64,000 nucleotides of DNA from the NCBI GenBank assembly GCA_947489315.1, contig CANLCX010000001.1:1181501-1245500 (forward strand). Direction: 5' to 3'. Both the position numbers and the translations under genes were made by a program. The notes under the pieces were generated by a model. The model was not told the origin of the DNA. It was given only the letters and a program-made list of their open reading frames with translations, and did not search any database. Origin of the DNA: an uncultured Sphingomonadaceae bacterium (GTDB lineage Bacteria; Pseudomonadota; Alphaproteobacteria; Sphingomonadales; Sphingomonadaceae). Position 1 is the stretch's first letter. The number at the start of each line of letters is the position of its first letter. Shown here piece after piece: positions 56,913-64,000 of this stretch.

Positions 56913-57737
56913 TCACTTAAGGGTCTTTCGAAACTGCACCAGATCATGCTGTCGCACGACTTCAATTTCGCCTTTTTGCAAGTCACCCAACACAAATGGC
57001 CCATAGCGGGTGCGGATGAGGCGGGATACTTCCAAGCCGAAATGCTCCAATACCCGCCGTACTTCACGGTTTTTTCCTTCAGTCAGGGTCATTTCAATCC
57101 ATTGATTGCGGCCCGTGCGGCGCTCCAGATTGGCGGTGATCGGTCCATAATGCATGCCTTCTATCGTGATACCACGATAAAGGTCTTCCAATTGATTTTG
57201 CGAAATCTCTCCAAAAGTGCGGGCGCGATAGGTGCGTTCAATGCCGGTTTTGGGAAGCTCCATCTCGCGCTTAAACTCGCCATCTGTGGTCATTAACAAC
57301 AAGCCTTCGGTATTCATATCCAACCGGCCAATGGGCATGACCCGTTCCATTTCCGGAAGCACGTCATAGATGGTTTTCTTGCCAGAAAAATCGCGCTCGG
57401 CGGTCAGATAGCCATTGGGCTTGTGGAAACGGTACAATTTGGCTGGAGAAGGCTCTGCCACAGGTTTGCCGTCTACGGTGATCCCGGTGAGATTTTTCAG
57501 CAGCAACGATGGATGGTCGACGGTCACGCCGTTGAGAGCGATCCGTTCCTCGCCAATCATGCGCTCAATTTCGCGGCGCGAGGCAACGCCTGCGCGCGCT
57601 AGTAATTTGGCAATGCGCTGCCCTTCGCGGACTTGGGCCTCTGGTGGTTTGGCCTTGGCAGGTTCTTGCTTTGCTCCGCGTGTGGGCTTGGCTTTATAGA
57701 TCTTGCCCGATTCTTTGCCTGATTCGTTGTCTGTCAT
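56913..57737 (-). CDS. rluB: RsuA/RluB family pseudouridine synthase
   Basis: Makes pseudouridine in rRNA, probably 23S (RluB-like). An N-terminal charged tail of about 30 residues precedes an S4-like RNA-binding domain (RIAKLLARAGVASRREIERMI) and the catalytic domain, with the Asp in GRLDMNTEGLLLMT. ATG 57737 (MTDNESGKE) is chosen; ATG 57749 is also possible. 274 residues. The exact rRNA site is inferred. Confidence 0.9.
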   Translation of the reverse strand: MTDNESGKESGKIYKAKPTRGAKQEPAKAKPPEAQVREGQRIAKLLARAGVASRREIERMIGEERIALNGVTVDHPSLLLKNLTGITVDGKPVAEPSPAKLYRFHKPNGYLTAERDFSGKKTIYDVLPEMERVMPIGRLDMNTEGLLLMTTDGEFKREMELPKTGIERTYRARTFGEISQNQLEDLYRGITIEGMHYGPITANLERRTGRNQWIEMTLTEGKNREVRRVLEHFGLEVSRLIRTRYGPFVLGDLQKGEIEVVRQHDLVQFRKTLK

Positions 57738-57836
57738 GATTTTGCGCATGGCGGAAAAAAAACTTTGCCGCAATCTGTAACCTACTAGATGGTGCTCGCG
57801 AATGACAGGATAGTTACTTGTTAGGAAGGTGTCACG

Positions 57837-58622
57837 ATGCGTCATATTATATTGCCGGCAATGGTCGCAGCTACTGCATTTGCAGGCTTTATGGGTGCGC
57901 AAATCGCCCAATCATCAAGCGATGCCTCCGCGCAAGTAACGACACCCGCGAAAAGCTTTGGCGACGAAACGGTTTCCCCCAATCCGATCGTTGTCGAACT
58001 GTTCACCAGTCAGGGATGCTCATCTTGTCCTCCTGCGGATATGCTAGCTTCCCGGCTAGCCAAAGATAGCTCCCTGCTGGTGATTTCGCGGCCTGTTACC
58101 TATTGGGACCGCCTGGGCTGGAAAGACACGCTGGCAAGGAAAGAAAATACGCAGCTGCAACGAACCTATGCCAGCAAAGGCAAGACCGGTTCTGGGGTAT
58201 ATACACCCCAAATGGTGGTCAATGGCGGCGGCGGTGCCGTCGGTTCGCGAGAAAGTGATATCCGGTCACTGGTCCGGTTAGCGAAAAACCATGCTGGTCC
58301 CGTCATCGAAACCAATCGCGATGATAGCGGCTATGTCACGGTCACCATTAAAGGCCAATCCCGCTATATGGCCGGTGTTTCGCTGCTGGCGCTGAGTTCC
58401 TCAGAAACCGTGCAGGTCGGTCGGGGCGAAAATGGCGGACGCAAGTTACATTATACCAACGTCGTCAAAAGCGAACGTAACCTTGGCAGCTGGGATGGCA
58501 CATCCATGCGGTTCAAGCTTTCGGGTGAAGACTTGAATGTTGCGGGCGCCGATAAATATGCGATTATTGTTCAACGACCAGGCTCAGGCCCGATTGTGGG
58601 CGCCAAGCTCCTCGATATTTAG
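57837..58622 (+). CDS. DUF1223 thioredoxin-like exported protein
   Basis: A 261-residue exported protein (signal near AFAGFMGAQ). The domain begins VVELFTSQGCSSCPPADMLA, a thioredoxin-like motif with C-S-S-C, followed by SRPVTYWDRLGWKDTLA, both signatures of DUF1223. It probably has redox or metal-binding function outside the cytoplasm; not established. It is transcribed away from rluB. Confidence 0.9.
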   Translation: MRHIILPAMVAATAFAGFMGAQIAQSSSDASAQVTTPAKSFGDETVSPNPIVVELFTSQGCSSCPPADMLASRLAKDSSLLVISRPVTYWDRLGWKDTLARKENTQLQRTYASKGKTGSGVYTPQMVVNGGGGAVGSRESDIRSLVRLAKNHAGPVIETNRDDSGYVTVTIKGQSRYMAGVSLLALSSSETVQVGRGENGGRKLHYTNVVKSERNLGSWDGTSMRFKLSGEDLNVAGADKYAIIVQRPGSGPIVGAKLLDI

Positions 58623-58696
58623 GCATATCTGAAAATCTGACTGGCATTCGAAACATTTGCCGCTAGTGTTTCTCTCAGTTTGAGGGAGAGTATGGC

Positions 58697-60388
58697 GTGA
58701 GTGAAGCGGCCCAAGCAGAAGATAAGCCGGGATTTAAAAAATTGATTGCATCGCTGGGTCAAAGAAAGACCGGCATGATGTTCATTTTCGGTTTTTCCGC
58801 AGGATTGCCTTATTCGCTGTTGCTTGGAACGCTTTACGCTTGGCTTTCCGACGCACAAGTTGACCTCGAAACCATGGGCGTTTTCTCGCTTATCGGCCTC
58901 GCTTACGCGTTTAAATTTCTTTGGTCTCCGGTTGTGGATCGGGTGAAAATTCCTGGTCTTCATCGATTAGGACGCCGCAAAAGCTGGCTGATTCCGGCGC
59001 AACTGTTGCTTGGGATCATTCTTTTAACATTGTCCGTTCTCAACCCTCAATCTTCGATTGGCTGGTTTTCATTGCTCGCCGGGATGGGCGCTTTTGCTTC
59101 TGCGACACAGGATGTTGTGATTGATGCTTGGCGCGTGGACGTTGCAGATGAAGTTGCAACGCTTGATATGTTGTCGACTGTTTATCAATTGGGATATCGA
59201 ATTGCGGCGTTGGTGGGCGGTGCTTTGGCTCTGTTCCTCGCAGACGCGTATAGCTGGCCGCTCGTCTACGCGTTGATGGGGGGAACGATGTTAGTTATTT
59301 CTATCGCGACTTTCTTCGCGCCGGATACTATTGCGTCAGATGGTCCCGATGGAGACAATGCTTTGCGCATGGCAGGGCAGCTTGACCCAAAAATACGCAC
59401 ATATGGCTTGGCCATCGTCGGATTATTGTGGGCATGGGCCCTTGTCAGAGTAGGCGTATTCATGGTGCGATCGCTAGGCTCTGATCCTGAATTACGCCCA
59501 GATTCGGTTGAATTTATTCAATTTAACGGACCCTTGATTGTCATCGCGACCGTGATAATTCCCGCCATAATTGCAGCGGTTTTGGAATATTGGCGTCGCA
59601 ACGGAAAATATGTTTTGCAGACAGATACCAAGCGCGAAACGACTTTTGATGCCGTTCTCGATCATGGCTACCGTGCTTTGGTTCTTCCTCTTGCCGATAT
59701 AATGGGGCGGCTTGGTTGGGCGGCTATATTGGTTTTGGCGTTGATCCTATCCTATCGGATTACCGACAATATCTGGGGCAGCTTTGCCTACCCATTTTAT
59801 CTTGGGGAACTTGAATATACAAAAAGCGAAGTCGCTGTGGCTTCCAAATTTTTTGGCGTGGGTATGACGATGTTGGGTATCGCGCTAGGCGGTGTTTCTT
59901 TCGTCTATTTCGGTCGGATGGCGACGCTGACAATTGGCGCAGCAACTGCAGCGGCTAGTAATTTATTATATGCCAATCTGGCAGCCGGGGGAGCGGCGAT
60001 CGCTACTTTTTCCAAAGTAACGGGATTCACATGGCTAGTAGGTCTATTCGGTGCTGATGAACGGATGGCAAAGCTGATGTTGGCGATTACAGGAGAAAAT
60101 CTGGCGGGCGGTTTGGCTGGCGCTGCTTTTGTCGCTTATCTGTCGTCGATCACGAGCAAGCAATATAGTGCTGTGCAATATGCTCTTTTATCATCGCTGA
60201 CCTTTCTGATCGGAACGCTGGGGAGAGGAGCGCTTGGCGAGATGATTGAACGCAATGGTTACTATCAGATATTCCTGTTTACAGCGGCGCTTGGCGTTGC
60301 TGCGATTATATTATGCATATTTGAATGGGTCCGCAGTAATCGATATGCGGCACAAGAGAAGCAGGCTAATCTGGCGACTGCTGATTAG
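58697..60388 (+). CDS. AmpG-like MFS permease
   Basis: A 563-residue membrane transporter of the AmpG branch, which imports muropeptides during peptidoglycan recycling. Signatures: GFSAGLPYSLLLGTLYAWLSD, KFLWSPVVDRV and ATQDVVIDAWRVD. Twelve or more helices are visible. GTG 58697 follows GAGGGAGAG. The 3' end overlaps folC by 23 bases on the opposite strand. Confidence 0.88.
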   Translation: MSEAAQAEDKPGFKKLIASLGQRKTGMMFIFGFSAGLPYSLLLGTLYAWLSDAQVDLETMGVFSLIGLAYAFKFLWSPVVDRVKIPGLHRLGRRKSWLIPAQLLLGIILLTLSVLNPQSSIGWFSLLAGMGAFASATQDVVIDAWRVDVADEVATLDMLSTVYQLGYRIAALVGGALALFLADAYSWPLVYALMGGTMLVISIATFFAPDTIASDGPDGDNALRMAGQLDPKIRTYGLAIVGLLWAWALVRVGVFMVRSLGSDPELRPDSVEFIQFNGPLIVIATVIIPAIIAAVLEYWRRNGKYVLQTDTKRETTFDAVLDHGYRALVLPLADIMGRLGWAAILVLALILSYRITDNIWGSFAYPFYLGELEYTKSEVAVASKFFGVGMTMLGIALGGVSFVYFGRMATLTIGAATAAASNLLYANLAAGGAAIATFSKVTGFTWLVGLFGADERMAKLMLAITGENLAGGLAGAAFVAYLSSITSKQYSAVQYALLSSLTFLIGTLGRGALGEMIERNGYYQIFLFTAALGVAAIILCIFEWVRSNRYAAQEKQANLATAD

Positions 60389-61688
60389 CCAATAGAACCG
60401 TTCCGGCGAGATAGAGAGAGCCGACAACCAACACAGTTTCCGGCCCTCGCGTTGTTACATTTTTCAAAGCCGCTGCAACATCAGGAACGCTCGACACAGC
60501 TGCCGTTGCCTGCCCAAAATCATCTGCGCTATGTGTGGTGTGACCCGCGATAGGCACCACTGTGGTGCTCGCAATTTTCGGTGCGAGCGGCGCGATGATT
60601 GCAGCGGGGTCTTTGTTGGCAAGCATCCCTATGATTAAATGGATGGACTGATCCGCATAACCGCTAAAATGCGCTGCCAGTGCTTCGCCTGCGTTCACAT
60701 TATGCCCACCGTCTAGCCACAATTCAGCTTCCTCTGGTAGAATATCTCGCAATGGGCCGTGCGACAGTTTCTGTAAACGGGCGGGCCACTTCGCCCATCC
60801 CATGGCTGCCCGGAAGGCCGATTCGGAAATCTGCACAATATCCTGATGCCGCAGCATAGCGATGGCAAGGGCGGCATTATCGGCTTGATGCGCACCGGGC
60901 AGGGCGGGGAGGGGGACAGCCAATTTCCCTGCATCATCGCGGTAGTGGAGCTGATCTTCGTAAATCGCAGCATCCCAAACATCGCCGCGCGGTAAATGTT
61001 GCGCACCGGTAATGGCGGCATGACCGGATATCGCGTCAGCCATATCGGTTCGATATTTTTGCGTGAGCAAAGGCGAGCCCGCTTTAGCAATGCCGGCTTT
61101 TTCCCAGGCGATACGGACCATAGGATCGGTTGGCGTGCCTTCCTCCGGGGACAATAGAAACTCTTTATGATCAATACCCAGCGCGGCTATTCCAGTCGCC
61201 ACTGGTTGCGGCACAATATTGGTCGCATCCAACCGGCCGCCCAATCCGACCTCCAATATGCAGGCATCGGCTGGTGTTTCGGCAAAGGCGAGCATGGCTG
61301 CAGCCGTTGTGGCTTCAAAAAAGCTGGGGTTGATATCTTCGTTGCAATCCAGAACGCGTGCCAGCAATTCGGCAAGATATTCGTCCTCAATCAGGGAACC
61401 AGCAAGCCTGATCCGCTCATTAAATCGCACCAGATGCGGGCTTGAATAGACATGGGCTTTCAGGCCCTCCGCCTCAATCGCCGCGCGCAAAAAGGCGCAG
61501 GTTGAGCCTTTGCCGTTGGTACCGGCGACATGAAAAACCGGTGGCAGTTTCAGATGCGGATTGCCGAGGCGCTCCATGACAATGCTGATGCGCTCCAGCC
61601 CCAGCACATCGCGTCCGGGGGAAAGCAACGAGAGCCGGTTGAGTTGTTCCTGTACCGCCGGGTGATCAGAGCGTGCGCCGTCTGCCAT
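60366..61688 (-). CDS. folC: Bifunctional dihydrofolate/folylpolyglutamate synthase
   Basis: Adds glutamate to dihydropteroate and folates. The ATP-binding P-loop GTNGKGSTCAFLRAA is near residue 58, and the family segments SPHLVRFNERIRLAG and LEVGLGGRLDATNI follow. 440 residues. It is the last gene of the trpB-trpA-accD-folC order typical of alphaproteobacteria. A repeat element at 61697-61791 fills the gap to accD. Confidence 0.95.
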   Translation of the reverse strand: MADGARSDHPAVQEQLNRLSLLSPGRDVLGLERISIVMERLGNPHLKLPPVFHVAGTNGKGSTCAFLRAAIEAEGLKAHVYSSPHLVRFNERIRLAGSLIEDEYLAELLARVLDCNEDINPSFFEATTAAAMLAFAETPADACILEVGLGGRLDATNIVPQPVATGIAALGIDHKEFLLSPEEGTPTDPMVRIAWEKAGIAKAGSPLLTQKYRTDMADAISGHAAITGAQHLPRGDVWDAAIYEDQLHYRDDAGKLAVPLPALPGAHQADNAALAIAMLRHQDIVQISESAFRAAMGWAKWPARLQKLSHGPLRDILPEEAELWLDGGHNVNAGEALAAHFSGYADQSIHLIIGMLANKDPAAIIAPLAPKIASTTVVPIAGHTTHSADDFGQATAAVSSVPDVAAALKNVTTRGPETVLVVGSLYLAGTVLLANQQSPD

Positions 61689-61696
61689 GACTAAAA

Positions 61697-61791
61697 GCCC
61701 CTCCTTTTTAAGGGAGGGGTTGGGGTGGGTCGCGAGCAGAGCGAGCGCCTAGCGCTGCCCCACCCCCGGCCCCTCCCCTGAAGGGGAGGGG
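61697..61791. repeat. Paired hairpin/G-tract repeat between accD and folC
   Basis: Two inverted half-units of the same family as 56785-56901. The right one holds CCCCTCCCC-TGAA-GGGGAGGGG (61770-61791, perfect 9-bp arms). G-tracts fit G-quadruplex consensus on both strands: 61712-61729 on plus (loops 1, 2, 1) and 61758-61778 on minus. It sits inside the operon, eight bases before the folC start, and could lower folC expression. Confidence 0.72.
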
Positions 61792-61800
61792 TGAAGGGGA

Positions 61801-62655
61801 TCATGCAGCGGTTTTCCAGGCCATGAGATAGCCCATGATCTGGGCCAATTGGGCGCGCAGTTCTTTGCGATGCACAACCATGTCAATCATGCCATGTTCC
61901 AGCAGATATTCCGCTGTCTGAAATCCTTCGGGGAGCTTTTCCCTGATGGTATTCTCAATCACGCGTTGGCCAGCAAAACCGATCAGTGCACCGGGCTCCG
62001 AAATTTGAACATCGCCGAGCATCGCATAGCTAGCCGTAACGCCACCGGTCGTTGGATCGGTTAGCACAACAATGAACGGCAATCCCGCCTCGCGCAGCAT
62101 CGAAATAGCGACAGTGGTTTTGGGCATTTGCATCAGCGACAAAATGCCTTCCTGCATCCGCGCGCCGCCGGCAGCGGTGAAAATAATATAGGGGCATTGC
62201 TGCTCCAACGCCCGGTTCGCGCCATCGACAAAAGCCTGACCCACGGCCAGACCCATGGAACCGCCCATGAAGGCAAAATCCTGAACGCCGACAACGCAGG
62301 GCATATTGTCGATTGTGCCAGTGACGGTAATCAAAGCGTCTTGCTCTTCAGTCTTGGCCCGCGCGGCCTTCAGACGATCGCTATATTTCTTTTGATCTTT
62401 GAATTTGAGCGGATCTTCCTGAACCGCTGTGAAAGGAATGATCTTCCAGCTATTCTCATCCATAATCTGTTCAAATCGGATCATCGGCCCGATACGGCCA
62501 TGATGCTCGCATTTCGGGCAGATATGCATATTGTCCTCATATTCCTTGAGGAACACCATGGCTTCGCATTTCTTGCATTTGTGCCAGAGGTTATCCGGCG
62601 TTTCCTTTTTGGTGATCGAGGCGATCTTGTTACGGACATTGCTAAGCCAAGACAT
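61801..62655 (-). CDS. accD: Acetyl-CoA carboxylase carboxyltransferase subunit beta
   Basis: With AccA it transfers CO2 from biotin to acetyl-CoA to make malonyl-CoA. The 284-residue protein has the zinc finger CKKCEAMVF ... [10 protein letters not shown] and the carboxyltransferase fold ([42 protein letters not shown]). Full length. Follows trpA by 19 bases. Confidence 0.96.
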   Translation of the reverse strand: MSWLSNVRNKIASITKKETPDNLWHKCKKCEAMVFLKEYEDNMHICPKCEHHGRIGPMIRFEQIMDENSWKIIPFTAVQEDPLKFKDQKKYSDRLKAARAKTEEQDALITVTGTIDNMPCVVGVQDFAFMGGSMGLAVGQAFVDGANRALEQQCPYIIFTAAGGARMQEGILSLMQMPKTTVAISMLREAGLPFIVVLTDPTTGGVTASYAMLGDVQISEPGALIGFAGQRVIENTIREKLPEGFQTAEYLLEHGMIDMVVHRKELRAQLAQIMGYLMAWKTAA

Positions 62656-62674
62656 GCGTCAATTCCCCAGATTT

Positions 62675-63463
62675 TTATCGTGCGCTTCTGATAGCATCAG
62701 AAAGTGATTTTACATAGGCCTTCACATGCGGCGGCGCACCCGCGCCATGTTCCGCGATGATTTCGACAATGGCGGACCCAACAACAACACCATCTGCAAC
62801 GTGCGCGATATCGGCGGCTTGTTCCGGTGTGCGAACACCAAAGCCCACCGCGACCGGTAAGTCTGTTCCGGCTTTCAAGCGCGTGACTGCTTCTTGGATG
62901 CTGGCTTGAGCGGCTTGCTGCAGGCCGGTAATACCCGCGACGGACACATAATAGAGAAAGCCAGAGGCATTTTTCAATATGTCTGGCAGGCGCGCCGCGT
63001 CCGTCGTCGGGGTAGCGAGGCGGATGACAGCGACATCTTTGGCACGCAAACTATCGCCCAAGCTATCATCTTCCTCAACCGGAATATCGACGCAGATCAC
63101 GCCATCTACGCCCGCATCAACACAAGCATCGGCGAACCAGTCGGCCCCGCGGATGGTCATCGGATTGGCATAGCCCATCAGGACAAGCGGAACCGTGGGA
63201 TGGCGCTGGCGAAAAGCGGTGGCAATGTTCAGTAAATCGGCAGTTTTTGTGCCAGCGTTCAGGCTGCGGATATTCGCGGCCTGAATGGCGGGGCCATCGG
63301 CCATCGGGTCGGTGAAAGGCATGCCGAGTTCGATGATATCCGCACCGCCTTCGACAAGCGCGTCAAGGATGGCTCCGGTGTCGGCAGCACTTGGATCGCC
63401 GCCGGTGACGAAGGCGACGAGGGCTGCGCGGTCGGATGGGAAGGCTTTTGAAAGGCGGGTCAT
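62675..63463 (-). CDS. trpA: Tryptophan synthase alpha subunit
   Basis: Cleaves indole-3-glycerol phosphate to indole and passes it to TrpB. The 262-residue protein has LGMPFTDPMADGPAIQAANIR, with the catalytic Glu and Asp (IIELGMPFTDPMADG), and GFGVRTPEQ for phosphate binding. Its ATG overlaps the stop of DUF559 (ATGA), while trpB is displaced further upstream by that gene. Confidence 0.96.
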   Translation of the reverse strand: MTRLSKAFPSDRAALVAFVTGGDPSAADTGAILDALVEGGADIIELGMPFTDPMADGPAIQAANIRSLNAGTKTADLLNIATAFRQRHPTVPLVLMGYANPMTIRGADWFADACVDAGVDGVICVDIPVEEDDSLGDSLRAKDVAVIRLATPTTDAARLPDILKNASGFLYYVSVAGITGLQQAAQASIQEAVTRLKAGTDLPVAVGFGVRTPEQAADIAHVADGVVVGSAIVEIIAEHGAGAPPHVKAYVKSLSDAIRSAR

Positions 63464-63843
63464 AAAGCCCTCTCCCCTTCAGGGGAGAGGGTTGGGAGAG
63501 GGGAAGTCTCGATTATCCCGCTTAACCGCTCCAAAGCACCATCCAAATTTCGCATAATTTCCAAGTTGGTAAATCTTATCACGCTATAACCTTGCTGTTT
63601 CAAATAATCCGTCCTTTTCAGGTCATAGTCTTTCATTTTATCGTGCGTATCGCCGTCAATTTCAATCACTATCATCGGTTCACGGGACGCAAAGTCGGCA
63701 ATGTAAGGGCCGATGACTTTCTGCTTGCGAAACTTTACGCCACTTAGTCTCTTGGCTCTGAGTTCCAGCCACAATTTGGTTTCGGGTTCTGTCGGCTGGC
63801 GCCGCATTTCCTTTGCATATTCGGTTAGGCGAGGGTCACGCAT
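63460..63843 (-). CDS. DUF559 (PD-(D/E)XK nuclease-like) gene in a repeat-bounded cassette
   Basis: A 127-residue DUF559 protein, related to very-short-patch repair-like endonucleases. The core has RRQPTEPETKLWLELRA, KFRKQKVIGPYIADFASR and the putative catalytic VIEIDGDTHD. The last residues PLPTLSPEGERAL arise from the flanking repeat, and the TGA overlaps the trpA ATG. Its Shine-Dalgarno (GAGGGG, seven bases before ATG) is the tail of the other repeat copy. It interrupts the conserved trpB-trpA junction, so it is probably an insertion. Confidence 0.8.
   Translation of the reverse strand: MRDPRLTEYAKEMRRQPTEPETKLWLELRAKRLSGVKFRKQKVIGPYIADFASREPMIVIEIDGDTHDKMKDYDLKRTDYLKQQGYSVIRFTNLEIMRNLDGALERLSGIIETSPLPTLSPEGERAL
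63466..63503 (+). repeat. 38-bp terminal inverted repeat, trpA side of the DUF559 cassette
   Basis: Contains the 10-bp palindrome CCCTCTCCCC-TTCA-GGGGAGAGGG (63468-63491) plus a tail with further G-tracts. It is perfectly complementary to 63851-63888. Four G-runs on the plus strand (63482-63503) fit a G-quadruplex. It overlaps the last codons of DUF559, so the coding end and the repeat are one sequence. Confidence 0.85.
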
Positions 63844-63850
63844 TTAATTC

Positions 63851-63888
63851 CCCCTCTCCCAACCCTCTCCCCTGAAGGGGAGAGGGCT
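63851..63888 (-). repeat. 38-bp terminal inverted repeat, trpB side of the DUF559 cassette
   Basis: The inverted copy of 63466-63503, identical over all 38 bases. On the minus strand it lies 8-45 bases upstream of the DUF559 ATG, and its G-rich end serves as ribosome binding site. The trpB stop is 9 bases beyond its outer end. Confidence 0.85.
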
Positions 63889-63896
63889 ATTTGGTT

Positions 63897-64000
63897 TCAT
63901 ATCTCGGTCCCCAAAGCCTCGGCAACCGTGAAAATATCCTTATCTCCGCGACCGCAGAGATTGGCGAGTATGATCTGATCTTTGTTCATTTTCACTGCTT
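63897..64000 (-). CDS. trpB: Tryptophan synthase beta subunit (C-terminal end, partial)
   Basis: Only the last 33 codons lie in the window. They end [20 protein letters not shown] followed by EALGTEI, the conserved TrpB C-terminus with the GRGDKD loop. TrpB makes tryptophan from indole and serine with PLP. The rest, and trpF expected upstream, is beyond the window edge. Its stop is close to the DUF559 cassette. Confidence 0.93.
   Translation of the reverse strand, partial: AVKMNKDQIILANLCGRGDKDIFTVAEALGTEI

Noticed and set aside
63466-63888. CRISPR array around the repeats near trpA
   Set aside because: Only two inverted copies flank one gene; there are no spacers or direct repeats.

Overview
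The window looks like chromosomal core DNA from a sphingomonad-type alphaproteobacterium (order Sphingomonadales; Sphingorhabdus, Parasphingorhabdus or Sphingopyxis-like). This is inferred from gene order (ccmEFGHI, rpiB-glyA-nrdR, the trpB-trpA-accD-folC order, purF followed by an SDR gene), from agmatine deiminase plus N-carbamoylputrescine amidase, from the alphaproteobacterial type of LexA box (GAAC-N7-GAAC), and from the moderate G+C content judged by eye. I see no rRNA or tRNA gene, CRISPR array, prophage or insertion sequence. Gene density is high and no stretch over 300 bases lacks a gene.

Layout. 1-4.0 kb: the second half of the cytochrome c maturation operon. 4.2-6.7 kb: a Kup potassium transporter facing a small methyltransferase. 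6.9-11 kb: rpiB-glyA-nrdR-tRNA methyltransferase, a chorismate mutase and rpsD with a clear terminator. 11-15 kb: a secreted S9 peptidase and an M28 peptidase in divergent arrangement. 15-20.6 kb: aguA and aguB (agmatine to putrescine), with a glutamate-synthase-like flavoprotein, two tandem exported methyltransferase-fold proteins and a small membrane protein between them. 20.6-24.3 kb: a type 5 uracil-DNA glycosylase, DUF3597 and DUF937 proteins, and an NfeD/SPFH pair. 24.4-31 kb: a second M28 peptidase, guaB, an RsmB-like RNA methyltransferase, a TPR protein, a DUF481 outer-membrane protein, rppH and an esterase. 32-35 kb: a 2-oxoacid:ferredoxin oxidoreductase (korAB). 35-41 kb: a YbcI-like membrane protein, photolyase, SDR, cyclopropane synthase and beta-lactamase-fold lipoprotein. 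41-47.4 kb: purF-SDR, hisI, a MerR regulator with its acyl-CoA dehydrogenase, and a tiny calcium-repeat protein. 47.4-56 kb: a dienelactone hydrolase, cysK, an MFS exporter, an HTH protein, an L,D-transpeptidase, a GMC oxidoreductase and a UvrD-type helicase. 56-64 kb: rsmD, rluB, DUF1223, an AmpG-like permease, folC, accD, trpA, a DUF559 nuclease-like gene and the 3' end of trpB.

The most unusual signals are mostly not ordinary genes. (1) The DUF559 gene wedged between trpB and trpA is bounded by a perfect 38-bp inverted repeat. One copy supplies its ribosome binding site; the other encodes its last residues, and the stop codon lies within 4 bases of that copy, overlapping the trpA start. 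It therefore reads as a self-contained cassette. (2) Related hairpin plus G-tract repeats with G-quadruplex consensus sit between rsmD/rluB and folC/accD. (3) The start codon of the uracil-DNA glycosylase lies inside a perfect 11-bp hairpin with a GCGA loop on the RNA. (4) Two LexA-type boxes precede the uvrD-like gene and an uncharacterised HTH gene. (5) Two adjacent exported proteins with a SAM-methyltransferase fold share an identical predicted mature N-terminus.

Functionally most of the window is housekeeping: respiration (ccm), nucleotide and amino-acid synthesis (purF, guaB, hisI, glyA, cysK, trp), fatty acid and folate synthesis (accD, folC), RNA modification and decay, DNA repair (photolyase, UDG, UvrD) and envelope functions. 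All calls rest on reading the sequence and on family knowledge; no database search was run.
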